A stretch of 6,201 nucleotides of DNA from Fulvivirga aurantia. Its GTDB lineage: Bacteria; Bacteroidota; Bacteroidia; Cytophagales; Cyclobacteriaceae. The DNA is taken from contig NZ_SMMD01000716.1 of NCBI RefSeq assembly GCF_009711475.1, positions 1-6,201 on the forward strand, written 5' to 3'. The notes beneath the pieces were generated by a model. It was given only the letters and a program-made list of their open reading frames with translations. It did not search any database and had not been told where the DNA came from. Made by a program: the position numbers and the translations under genes. Of this stretch, positions 1 through 6,167 are shown in pieces; position 1 is the first letter of the stretch, and each line of letters opens with the position of its first letter.

Positions 1-1451
1 TCTATTATATTTAATTCAAATGAAAAAACAGAGCCCTTACCGACTTCACTTTCGACTTTGATTTCACTATTATGAGCCTTAGCGATTTGTTGAATGATGT
101 AAAGGCCTAACCCCCACCCTTGCACGTAGGTAGAGCTGTGTGCTTTTACTCTGAAATAGCGATCAAAAATATGTGCAAAATCTTCCTGAGAAATGCCCAA
201 GCCAAAGTCCTGAACAGATAATTTTACTCGATCATCACTTACTTTCTCAATCTTTAAAATCACCTTATCGGCCCCGGGAGAGTATTTTATAGCATTACTT
301 AACAGGTTTGTAATTACCTGACCAATACGCATTGCATCTACATGTACAAATACTTTCTCTAACTCTGCTTTTAGTAGTATCTCGTGATTAGAATTAGGTG
401 ATTGATGGTCACTAATACTATTTCTGGCAATTTCTACCAATTCCTCTTTCTTTCTCACAATGGGCAACTCCGAAGAGTTTAGGTTAGTAATATCGAGGAG
501 ATTGGTGATCATCCTGCTCATAGAGTTTACCCCCGACTCACATTTAGAAAGAAGCGTTTTTTGTGTGTCATCACCTACCACATCGTTTAGCACCTGTAAA
601 TACGATTTTATAATGGTGAGGGGCGTTTTTAATTCATGAGAAGCTATGGCTATAAACTCATCTTTGAGCTGAAGCGACTGTATTTGGTGATTGATATTGG
701 TAAGCGTCCCGAGCCATGAGAGCTCCTTTTTTTCAGAAAAGCGATCTCTCTCATAAGGTATGCCTCTCAGTAAATACCAGTTTGTATTTTGAGAATCGTT
801 TCTCAACCTCACTTCCATTTCAAAAGCATGACTATGTTTTCTGGCATCTTCCCATTGATCTCTGAAGCTGCCCATATCTTTCTCAGAAATCAAATCAGAG
901 ATAAATATACGCTCAGCATCAGCGGGTTTTGTATTCGTTTTTTTATAATACTGCCTGTTGAGAAAATCTATTTTACCTTCTTCTGTGGCTGTCCAGATTA
1001 TGTCCGGGATTTGGTTGGCCAGTACCTCAAACATGAGTCTTTCGTTATCGGCCCGCTCCTTAGCCTTTAGCAACTCACGCTCATATTTTTTACGTTCTGT
1101 AATGTCGAGCAGCGTAACGTTCACTGCTTTTATACCTTTATTTTCGTTAAATACGGCTACTGCATTTATCAGTCCTGGAAATCTACTGCCATCCTTCTTA
1201 ATAATATCAAAGCTTATTTCATTGATGTGGCCTTGCATCTTAAGGGTCGGCATAAATATCATTTCGTAGTAGATCGTATTACCCTTGTGCAAAATGTCTA
1301 AAAATTTAAGACGCTGCAGTTCATCTTTGGCAATACCAATCCAGTTGAGGAAAGTTTTATTGGCTCTGATTAACTTTCCATCCGGTGTAAAAGAAAAATA
1401 CCCACATGGGGCATTTTCATAAAGCTCTTCTATCGAAACGAGATCATCCAA
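1..1451 (-). CDS. PAS-PAS sensor histidine kinase (C-terminus cut by window edge), partner of the RsbQ-like hydrolase
   Basis: I translated 483 codons by hand with no internal stop or frameshift; the reading frame leaves the window within a few residues of the usual kinase end. In order: PAS 1 (about residues 7-120, beginning ENAPCGYF and ending in a DITERKK-type linker), a charged helical linker (about 118-140), PAS 2 (about 140-255), HisKA with H-box SHELKTPL (phospho-acceptor His272), and HATPase_c with N-box NLLSNAIKYSP (382-392), DFGLGI (415-420), FDRYF (429-433) and GWGLGL (445-450). There is no transmembrane segment or signal peptide, so it should be cytoplasmic. PAS 1 resembles, from memory, the PAS domain of B. 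subtilis RsbP (APCGF, the FxPLLK-like FMPTLKM, and KDG..P.LINA). The only plausible start is TTG at 1449-1451, because an in-frame TAG lies just upstream and the first in-frame ATG falls inside PAS 1. It follows the hydrolase gene by 4 bases, so the two are probably co-transcribed and translationally coupled. The response regulator is not in the window. The domain call is firm; the ligand is unknown. Confidence 0.93.
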   Translation of the reverse strand, partial: MDDLVSIEELYENAPCGYFSFTPDGKLIRANKTFLNWIGIAKDELQRLKFLDILHKGNTIYYEMIFMPTLKMQGHINEISFDIIKKDGSRFPGLINAVAVFNENKGIKAVNVTLLDITERKKYERELLKAKERADNERLMFEVLANQIPDIIWTATEEGKIDFLNRQYYKKTNTKPADAERIFISDLISEKDMGSFRDQWEDARKHSHAFEMEVRLRNDSQNTNWYLLRGIPYERDRFSEKKELSWLGTLTNINHQIQSLQLKDEFIAIASHELKTPLTIIKSYLQVLNDVVGDDTQKTLLSKCESGVNSMSRMITNLLDITNLNSSELPIVRKKEELVEIARNSISDHQSPNSNHEILLKAELEKVFVHVDAMRIGQVITNLLSNAIKYSPGADKVILKIEKVSDDRVKLSVQDFGLGISQEDFAHIFDRYFRVKAHSSTYVQGWGLGLYIIQQIAKAHNSEIKVESEVGKGSVFSFELNII

Positions 1452-1455
1452 ATGT

Positions 1456-2274
1456 TTAGCTGGCTACTTTCGTGCTGTTTAAATATTCTTTTATCATTTC
1501 AATAGTCTCTTCCGGTGCACTCATATGTGGACAATGACCCGTGGCATTCATCACCATCATAGTATTATTAGGCATTACTTTGGCTACATATTCTCCCACT
1601 TCCTTTGGAGCAATAATATCTTCAGAACACTGCAACGTAAGCGAAGGCAAGCTTATAAGCGGTAGGTCCTTACGATTATCTGATAAGAAAGTCACTCGGG
1701 CAAATTGGCGTGCAATTTCCGGATCGGTAGCACAAAAGTTATTGGTTAGCTCCTCCCCTAACTCAGGTCGCTCAGGATTTCCCATGATTACCGGGGCCAT
1801 ATTTTTACTCCAGCCCAAATAATTATTATCCATTACATCGAGCAGATCTTCAATATCTTTTCGCTCAAAGCCTCCAATGTAATCTGTGTCATTGATATAT
1901 CGTGGGCTTGGGCCAATAAAAATTAAGGAGTTGAAAAGATTGGGCTTCTCTTTGGCTGCTAATAAACCAATCATGCTGCTCACTGAGTGGCCCACAAAAA
2001 TAACATCTTCCAAGTCAAAAGCTTCACATATTTCTATAACGTCTTGTGCATAGCCTTCGAGAGAATCATAACGCTCTTTGTCATAGGCTTTAAGGTCAGA
2101 TTTTCCTGCTCCTACATAGTCGAATAAGATTATTTTATAATCCTTTTCGAAAGCAGGAGTAACATAACGCCAAACATTCTGGTCGCAACCAAATCCATGA
2201 GCAAAAACCATGGTCTGTGTTCCTTCACCCAATACAGAAACATTATTCCTTTTAATTACTGCAGATTTTTCCAT
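1456..2274 (-). CDS. rsbQ: RsbQ-like alpha/beta hydrolase
   Basis: A 272-residue cytoplasmic alpha/beta hydrolase, close to the roughly 269 residues of B. subtilis RsbQ, the positive regulator that works with the PAS domain of RsbP in energy-stress signalling. From memory the likeness runs the whole length: KRNNVSV near the N-terminus, HGFGCDQ.VW (oxyanion region), FDYVGAGKSDL, GYAQDV, VGHSV, IGPSPRYIND, FCATDPEIARQFA, LQCSEDIIAP and GHCPHMS. The catalytic triad is complete: Ser97 (GHSVS), Asp219 (SEDIIAP) and His247 (GHCPHM), at almost the same positions as Ser96/Asp219/His247 of RsbQ. Plant D14 and KAI2 receptors belong to the same family. I chose ATG at 2272-2274; a TTG six bases upstream is in frame but would only add two residues ahead of the RsbQ-like N-terminus. 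The PAS kinase gene follows after 4 bases, which supports a joint sensing role, with the hydrolase making, processing or presenting a small ligand to PAS 1. That role is inferred from RsbQ/RsbP. Confidence 0.95.
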   Translation of the reverse strand: MEKSAVIKRNNVSVLGEGTQTMVFAHGFGCDQNVWRYVTPAFEKDYKIILFDYVGAGKSDLKAYDKERYDSLEGYAQDVIEICEAFDLEDVIFVGHSVSSMIGLLAAKEKPNLFNSLIFIGPSPRYINDTDYIGGFERKDIEDLLDVMDNNYLGWSKNMAPVIMGNPERPELGEELTNNFCATDPEIARQFARVTFLSDNRKDLPLISLPSLTLQCSEDIIAPKEVGEYVAKVMPNNTMMVMNATGHCPHMSAPEETIEMIKEYLNSTKVAS

Positions 2275-2369
2275 AGACAATTTTTTAACTAACTGAAATA
2301 TAAGTAAAATTTACGAGCTAAGAGCCTGTTGGTTTTAATAAAACACAAAGAGTCATATCTCCGCAGACA

Positions 2370-2415
2370 TCGATAAAAAACAAGCCTAACAATCTGTTTG
2401 TCTGTATTTTATCGA
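2370..2415 (-). terminator. Inverted repeat, possible terminator after the pseudouridine synthase gene
   Basis: A perfect 9-base inverted repeat (TCGATAAAA at 2370-2378, TTTTATCGA at 2407-2415) encloses an imperfect inner stem (2380-2385 with 2396-2401, one mismatch). On the minus strand the inner stem is followed by a run of U from 2380 down to 2375. It lies 28 bases after the stop of the pseudouridine synthase gene and 95 bases before the RsbQ-like gene, in the 169-base gap between these same-strand genes. The stems are AT-rich and weak, so this may be a poor terminator or chance. Nothing else convincing was found in this gap. Confidence 0.3.
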
Positions 2416-2443
2416 GAAATCGAGACTTTTAATTAAAACAAAA

Positions 2444-3250
2444 TTAGTCCTTCAATAACCTGTTAAATTTCTGTGGTAAGTCTATGTGAGCATCTATAGC
2501 GGCACCAGTTACCGGATGTTGAAAACCTATACGATAAGCGCATAGAAATAATCCTTTTCCCGGGCCTATTACTCCTCCGTAGAGTTTGTCACCAACAATG
2601 GGAAAACCCTCCTCCGCACAGTGAATTCGCAGCTGATGTGTGCGTCCTGTAATAGGCGATAGCTCTAATAAAGTATATAGTTTATCACTGCGGCTTTTTA
2701 CTTTTTTATAAGTTGTGTGAGCTTTCTGCCCTTCAATGGGCGTGTGGATTTCTCCATGCGAGGGCGTATCTCCGGAGACTATGGCTTTGTAAAATTTTGA
2801 TATTTGACCTTCTTGCAAAGCCTTACCCAGTGCTACTCTTACAGCTTTTGTTTTAGCTACTATCACCAAACCACTGGTGGCATGGTCAAGCCGATGTATG
2901 GGCTTGGGCTGCTGGTAGGCATCCGGCTGGTTACCTGGCTCTAAATTAAAAGCCAGCGTATTTTCTAAAGTTTTGAAAGAGTTGCCGCTAGTGGTGAGAC
3001 CGGCTGGCTTATTTACAATGGCCAAATAATCATCTTCGAAAACTACCGGCACTTTCAGCTCGTAGGTTTTGGCAGATTTTTCATCTTTCATCACCTCAAG
3101 TGTCATACCTGGCTGTACCCACAGACCTGTATCAGCCTTAGCTCCGTCAACAGTCAGTAAACCTAACTTAATCGCCTTTTTTACACTTTTTCTGGATGGC
3201 AATACATCAAATAATCCAACAGCATAATCGCTCAACCGCTGTCTTTCCAC
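2444..3250 (-). CDS. RluA-family pseudouridine synthase
   Basis: Converts uridine to pseudouridine in RNA (rRNA or tRNA; the target site cannot be told from sequence). From the GTG at 3248-3250 the protein has 268 residues. An S4-like RNA-binding domain fills residues about 4-53 (RLSDYA..., KKAIKLG..TVDG, V.PGM.LEV). The catalytic domain follows with NKPAGL (80-85), the signature HRLD (119-122) with catalytic Asp122, SKFYKAIV (151-158), GRTHQLRIH (202-210) and PIVGDKLYG (217-225). All expected motifs are intact. The start is uncertain: the frame stays open for 18 codons upstream with no ATG, and that stretch reads EKHIVPEG just before the GTG, which looks like the usual N-terminus of Bacteroidota homologues. 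The real start may be an ATT at 3284-3286 overlapping the stop of the upstream DUF1801 gene, which would give 280 residues. Probably co-transcribed with that gene. Confidence 0.93.
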   Translation of the reverse strand: MERQRLSDYAVGLFDVLPSRKSVKKAIKLGLLTVDGAKADTGLWVQPGMTLEVMKDEKSAKTYELKVPVVFEDDYLAIVNKPAGLTTSGNSFKTLENTLAFNLEPGNQPDAYQQPKPIHRLDHATSGLVIVAKTKAVRVALGKALQEGQISKFYKAIVSGDTPSHGEIHTPIEGQKAHTTYKKVKSRSDKLYTLLELSPITGRTHQLRIHCAEEGFPIVGDKLYGGVIGPGKGLFLCAYRIGFQHPVTGAAIDAHIDLPQKFNRLLKD

Positions 3251-3285
3251 CCCCTCAGGTACGATATGCTTTTCTACTTTTGTAA

Positions 3286-3708
3286 TTACTTGTTGCTCTC
3301 AAGGTTGCTGATATAATTCACAGAAGTGGTGATCAGCTCTTTCAATACTTCCTCATCGACATCACTCAGTTTCTTAATATACAAGCAAGATTTGCCTGTT
3401 TTGTACTTTCCTAATTTACTCATCAGCTCATCGTACTTACTAAAGCCAGACATAATGTACAATGTGATGGCTTGCTTTCTGGGCGAAAAACCAGCCACAA
3501 ACCAATCGCCTTCTCTCCCACTCTCATACTTGTAATGATAGCTACCGAATCCCACAATACTGGTGCCCCACATTTTGGGCTCCTCACCTGTGATTTCTTT
3601 CATGATTTCAAGTACTCTATAGCTGTCTTCACGTTTTCCTTCGTCCTCTACACTATTAAGAAAGTCTGTGACACTGCTGTCATTAATTTTTGTCTTGAGC
3701 TCGGCCAT
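3286..3708 (-). CDS. DUF1801 (YdhG-like) domain protein
   Basis: A 140-residue soluble protein with the DUF1801 pattern: V.DFLNSVEDE.KR.D (about 13-29), a helix with IMKEITGEEPKMWG (35-48), SIVGFGSYHYKY.SGREGDWF (50-70), GFSPRKQAITLYIMSGF (73-89), and a C-terminal KTGKSCLYIKKLSDVD..VL (103-122). Members of this family are common in bacteria and have no established biochemical function, so none is assigned. I chose ATG at 3706-3708. The frame stays open up to 3855, but the extra 49 residues are rich in Phe, Arg and His, do not look like the family, and are antisense to the zinc-ribbon gene on the plus strand. The stop codon touches the likely start of the pseudouridine synthase gene, suggesting an operon. 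Its own promoter must lie in the 57-base gap shared with the divergent small gene. Confidence 0.85.
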   Translation of the reverse strand: MAELKTKINDSSVTDFLNSVEDEGKREDSYRVLEIMKEITGEEPKMWGTSIVGFGSYHYKYESGREGDWFVAGFSPRKQAITLYIMSGFSKYDELMSKLGKYKTGKSCLYIKKLSDVDEEVLKELITTSVNYISNLESNK

Positions 3709-3765
3709 GGCTATGTTTTTAAGTTGATTAACTAAATTAATATCTTTAGAGGAAACTTGCTTGTG

Positions 3766-3924
3766 ATGAAAACAAAAGAATGCCCTTCGTGCGCCATGGA
3801 AATAGATGCTAAAAGCAAAGAATGCCCTATATGCAATTATGAATTTCCTTCTCACAGCAACTGGGTGCAGTTAGTCGCTATATTTCTGGTTTTAATCATT
3901 TTAATAAGCTGGGTAATTTTTTAG
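3766..3924 (+). CDS. Small zinc-ribbon membrane protein, 52 residues
   Basis: A short gene found by direct reading. The product has two cysteine knuckles, CPSC (residues 6-9) and CPIC (20-23), spaced as in a zinc ribbon and set in a KECP..A.EID / KECPICNYEFP context typical of small zinc-ribbon proteins. A short polar linker follows, then one hydrophobic segment (about 34-52, rich in L, I, V, F) that should cross the inner membrane, ending almost at the stop. The ribbon would be N-terminal, probably cytoplasmic. The start ATG at 3766-3768 is preceded by an in-frame GTG and TTG; a GAGGAAA sequence at about 3749-3755 could serve as a weak ribosome-binding site. It diverges from the DUF1801 gene and is followed by a 117-base gap, so it is probably a single-gene unit. 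The function is unknown. Confidence 0.75.
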   Translation: MKTKECPSCAMEIDAKSKECPICNYEFPSHSNWVQLVAIFLVLIILISWVIF

Positions 3925-3987
3925 TCTTTTAACGCCAAATCATCCCTAAAATAATGCCTTTACTTCTATCTACGGCTTACTTACAAC

Positions 3988-4018
3988 TTGCTATAATAAG
4001 AGAATATAAGTAATTTTC
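3988..4018 (+). promoter_or_regulatory. Candidate Bacteroidota-type promoter for the desaturase-NUDIX operon
   Basis: TTG at 3988-3990 and TAATTTTC at 4011-4018, separated by 20 bases, approximate the Bacteroidota -33 (TTG/TTTG) and -7 (TAnnTTTG) elements, with one mismatch in the latter. Transcription would begin around 4024, leaving a leader of about 18 bases before the ATG at 4042. The match is partial and the region is AT-rich, so this is tentative. Confidence 0.25.
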
Positions 4019-4027
4019 TTTCTCTTA
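3997..4027. repeat. 8-base inverted repeat upstream of the desaturase gene
   Basis: TAAGAGAA (3997-4004) and TTCTCTTA (4020-4027) are perfect inverted copies separated by 15 bases, ending 14 bases before the start codon and overlapping the candidate promoter. It could be an operator or a leader hairpin. In an AT-rich window of this size a few such pairs are expected by chance. Confidence 0.45.
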
Positions 4028-4041
4028 AACATCGGTTGATT

Positions 4042-4908
4042 ATGGAAGAGTTTATTGCATTTTTTGAGAATATCCCCACTACTTTTCGTACTGGATTGCT
4101 TCTGGGAGGGATTGTATTGTTTTGGGTATTAGAAGGTGTAATTCCGCTTTATGGTTTTAAATACAACAAAGTAAAACATGCGGGACTCAACCTGTTTTTT
4201 ACACTTACCACAGCGATTATCGGTTTTGGATTTGCTTGGCTGCTTTTAAAGGCTTCTCAGTTTACGGTAGATAATCAATTTGGCTTGCTATATATCGTTG
4301 AGCTACCTCTTTGGGCACACATCGTTTTGGGTGTTTTGTTGCTAGACTTTATTGGTGCCTATTTCATTCACTGGACGGAACATAAGGTAAAATGGATGTG
4401 GCAGTTTCATGTAGTACATCATAGTGATACTAAAGTTGATGTAACCACTGGCTTGCGTCATCATCCCGGAGAAACCGTTTTCCGGATAGGATTTACCATT
4501 ATGGCTGTCTTATTAATCGGGGTTCCGATGGGCATTATCATGCTATACCAAAGCTTATCAGTGCTTTTTGCACACCTTACACACGCCAACATAAAAATGC
4601 CTGTAAAACTCGATCGGGCGCTTTCTTATATTTTTGTAACTCCTTATATGCATAAAGTGCACCACCACTACACACAGCCTTTTACAGACACCAATTATGG
4701 CAATATCTTTTCTATTTGGGATCGCATATTTGGCACGTTTGCAGAAACCGACAGCTCAAAACTCACTTATGGTATAGACACCTTTATGGATCCTAAAGAA
4801 AATGAAGGCCTAAGTAATCTATTGGCCATCCCGTTTAAAAAATACAGACCACCTGTAGGTGCCAAATTTGGCGAAGAAATAGAAGAAGCAAAAGTCTCTA
4901 AAGTATAA
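4042..4908 (+). CDS. Sterol desaturase / fatty acid hydroxylase family membrane protein
   Basis: A 288-residue integral membrane protein of the fatty acid hydroxylase superfamily, di-iron enzymes that hydroxylate or desaturate lipids, sterols or carotenoids using O2. The conserved histidine clusters are all present: HWTEH (110-114), HVVHH (123-127), HH at 140-141, H178 and H181 (AHLTHAN), and HKVHHH (204-209) followed by DTNYGNIFSIWDRIFGTF (216-233), a hallmark of the family. Hydrophobic segments lie at about 16-34, 50-70, 90-109 and 148-176, with the metal site on the cytoplasmic face by family precedent. ATG at 4042-4044 is preferred over an in-frame TTG at 4036, which would add only two residues. 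The stop overlaps the start of the NUDIX gene by one base (TAATG), so the two are translationally coupled. The substrate is unknown; hydroxylation of fatty acyl chains or terpenoid lipids is possible. Confidence 0.92.
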   Translation: MEEFIAFFENIPTTFRTGLLLGGIVLFWVLEGVIPLYGFKYNKVKHAGLNLFFTLTTAIIGFGFAWLLLKASQFTVDNQFGLLYIVELPLWAHIVLGVLLLDFIGAYFIHWTEHKVKWMWQFHVVHHSDTKVDVTTGLRHHPGETVFRIGFTIMAVLLIGVPMGIIMLYQSLSVLFAHLTHANIKMPVKLDRALSYIFVTPYMHKVHHHYTQPFTDTNYGNIFSIWDRIFGTFAETDSSKLTYGIDTFMDPKENEGLSNLLAIPFKKYRPPVGAKFGEEIEEAKVSKV

Positions 4909-5327
4909 TGGCGAAAGATCAAAAAATACTAGTGACGGTAGATGCTGTTGTGTTTGACGTCTCTGAGAATAAGCGTACACATTTATTATTGATTCAAAGA
5001 AAAAACGATCCCTATAAAGATCAGTGGGCTTTCCCGGGAGGATTTGTGGAAGAAGATGAAGACCTGCCAGTAGCCTGTGCGAGAGAGCTTGAAGAAGAAA
5101 CCGGTCTAAGTGTTAACCCTAAAAATCTCACACAAATAGGTGCTTTTGGCAAGCCGGGCCGCGACCCCAGGGGTAGGACAATTACCGTGGCGTTTCACAC
5201 GGAAGTAGATAAAAACGAGCAGCAAGTGAAAGGTGCTGATGATGCGGCTGCCGCCAAATGGTGGCCACTCAACGACCTACCCAATATGGCTTTTGATCAT
5301 GAAGAGATTTTGAATACGGTTTTATAA
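4908..5327 (+). CDS. NUDIX hydrolase, ADP-ribose pyrophosphatase-like group
   Basis: A 139-residue cytoplasmic hydrolase of nucleoside-diphosphate derivatives. The NUDIX box (G-x5-E-x7-RE-U-x-EE-x-G-U) is intact at residues 45-67: G45, E51, R59, E60, L61, E63, E64, G66, L67. The acidic residues bind the Mg2+ or Mn2+ that drives cleavage. The N-terminal beta strand TVDAVVFDV, LLLIQRKNDPYKDQWAFPGG (27-45), and the later GAFGKPGRDPRGRTITVAF (78-96) are typical of the group containing ADP-ribose pyrophosphatases (COG1051 type) and the NUDIX domains of NrtR-like proteins. The protein lacks the C-terminal DNA-binding domain of NrtR, so a regulatory role is unlikely. The exact substrate (ADP-ribose, NADH or an oxidised nucleotide) cannot be decided. 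The ATG shares one base with the stop of the desaturase gene. Only 8 bases separate its stop from the convergent hydrolase gene. Confidence 0.93.
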   Translation: MAKDQKILVTVDAVVFDVSENKRTHLLLIQRKNDPYKDQWAFPGGFVEEDEDLPVACARELEEETGLSVNPKNLTQIGAFGKPGRDPRGRTITVAFHTEVDKNEQQVKGADDAAAAKWWPLNDLPNMAFDHEEILNTVL

Positions 5328-5335
5328 ACAATTTA

Positions 5336-6118
5336 CTATAGCCTTTCTAAAAACTCAAAAATGGAGTTGTAGTAATCGCCTTCAGGCATGGTTATTCTGC
5401 CGGCCATATGGTCGCCTTCAAATTTAATCGATTGTACGCGCTTACTATTTTCCTCAAATTGATCCGCAATATCACAACTGGTGACCAAGTCCTTTGTTCC
5501 GCAAAAAATGAGTGTGGGTATAGATGAAGCCTCGACTATTTCTACCTGCGCAGGTAGCAATACCTCTTTGCTTTTATTGATCTTCAAATTATTCACAACT
5601 TTATGAGGGTCATTAAAAAAGGCTTCTGCTATGCAAAAGTCGACATTCTCTCTACTAAGCAAGCTGATATATGTACCCATCGACATGCCATACAGACCCA
5701 GTTTAGACTCGGGAAATTTGGCTTTAGTAGCCTTAATGACTGTATCAAGGTCTATAGCAAACTCATTATAGTAGAGAAAATCCTTATTTATCTCAAAATC
5801 ATTACTGTGCCCGAAGCCGCGATAGTCAAAAGAAATAACTTTATAACCACGCTCGACTAATGCCTTAAGTTGATAAACAGAATAACTCATATTACCAGCA
5901 TCTGGTCCAACAGCAATTATTACCTCCTCTTTCTTATTTACAGAATCAGGAACAGTGTATTCCCATACATTTATTGAAAATCCATCTGGAGTGACAAGTT
6001 GATACTCCTGATAAGTCAGGCCAAAAGTTTCTGGAGTCCATTCATAATTTCGGTCAGGGTTTATGGCTAAACTGTTGAGAGAAATCAAAGAGGTTATAAC
6101 GAAAGCAATATATTTCAT
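5336..6118 (-). CDS. Exported alpha/beta hydrolase
   Basis: A 260-residue alpha/beta-fold serine hydrolase. The N-terminus (MKYIAFVITSLISLNSLA) has a Lys, a hydrophobic core and a small residue near position 18, which fits a Sec signal peptide with cleavage around residues 18-19. No lipobox Cys is present, so it is probably periplasmic or secreted. The nucleophile elbow is GMSMG (Ser146), the acid is Asp210 in CGTKDLVT, and the base is His237 in EGDHMAG, giving a complete triad. The usual HGxxG oxyanion motif is replaced by VGPDAG (70-75). FDYRGFGHS (97-105) is the normal strand-loop of this fold. The best fit is an esterase or peptidase-like hydrolase of the YqiA/dienelactone-hydrolase-like type; the substrate is unknown. 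ATG at 6116-6118 is the clear start because the signal peptide begins there. It is unrelated at close range to the RsbQ-like hydrolase in this window. No obvious operon partner is visible. Confidence 0.88.
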   Translation of the reverse strand: MKYIAFVITSLISLNSLAINPDRNYEWTPETFGLTYQEYQLVTPDGFSINVWEYTVPDSVNKKEEVIIAVGPDAGNMSYSVYQLKALVERGYKVISFDYRGFGHSNDFEINKDFLYYNEFAIDLDTVIKATKAKFPESKLGLYGMSMGTYISLLSRENVDFCIAEAFFNDPHKVVNNLKINKSKEVLLPAQVEIVEASSIPTLIFCGTKDLVTSCDIADQFEENSKRVQSIKFEGDHMAGRITMPEGDYYNSIFEFLERL

Positions 6119-6126
6119 AGATCAAA

Positions 6127-6163
6127 TTTTTAGGTCACATGAAGATAACAATTAACCTAAAAA
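6127..6163. repeat. 9-base inverted repeat upstream of the exported hydrolase gene
   Basis: TTTTTAGGT (6127-6135) and ACCTAAAAA (6155-6163) are perfect inverted copies with a 19-base spacer. The near arm begins 8 bases upstream of the exported hydrolase start. It could form a leader hairpin for that gene, act as an operator, or be a terminator for a unit further right. The sequence does not decide between these. Confidence 0.5.
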
Positions 6164-6167
6164 GAAA

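Noticed and set aside
789..1269. Plus-strand open frames opposite the kinase gene
   Set aside because: They are antisense to the PAS and linker region, match no family I know, and the minus-strand frame has a full run of kinase motifs.
1541..1822. Plus-strand open frame opposite the RsbQ-like gene
   Set aside because: It is the shadow of a strongly recognised gene on the other strand.
2295..2302. TATATTTC on the minus strand as a -7 element for the RsbQ-like gene
   Set aside because: It is one mismatch from TAnnTTTG, but there is no TTG at the right distance upstream and the leader would be very short.
3326..3735. Plus-strand open frames opposite DUF1801
   Set aside because: The minus strand carries the recognisable domain; these frames have no family features.
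3741..3748. TATCTTTA as a -7 element for the zinc-ribbon gene
   Set aside because: It is close to TAnnTTTG, but the nearest TTG (3724-3726) is only 14 bases upstream instead of about 19-20.
3709..3855. Upstream extension of the DUF1801 reading frame by 49 residues on the minus strand
   Set aside because: It lies largely opposite the zinc-ribbon gene, its composition is unlike the domain, and the DUF1801 pattern begins after the ATG at 3706-3708.
5603..5860. Plus-strand open frame opposite the exported hydrolase
   Set aside because: It is antisense to the catalytic region of a gene with a complete triad and shows no recognisable domain.
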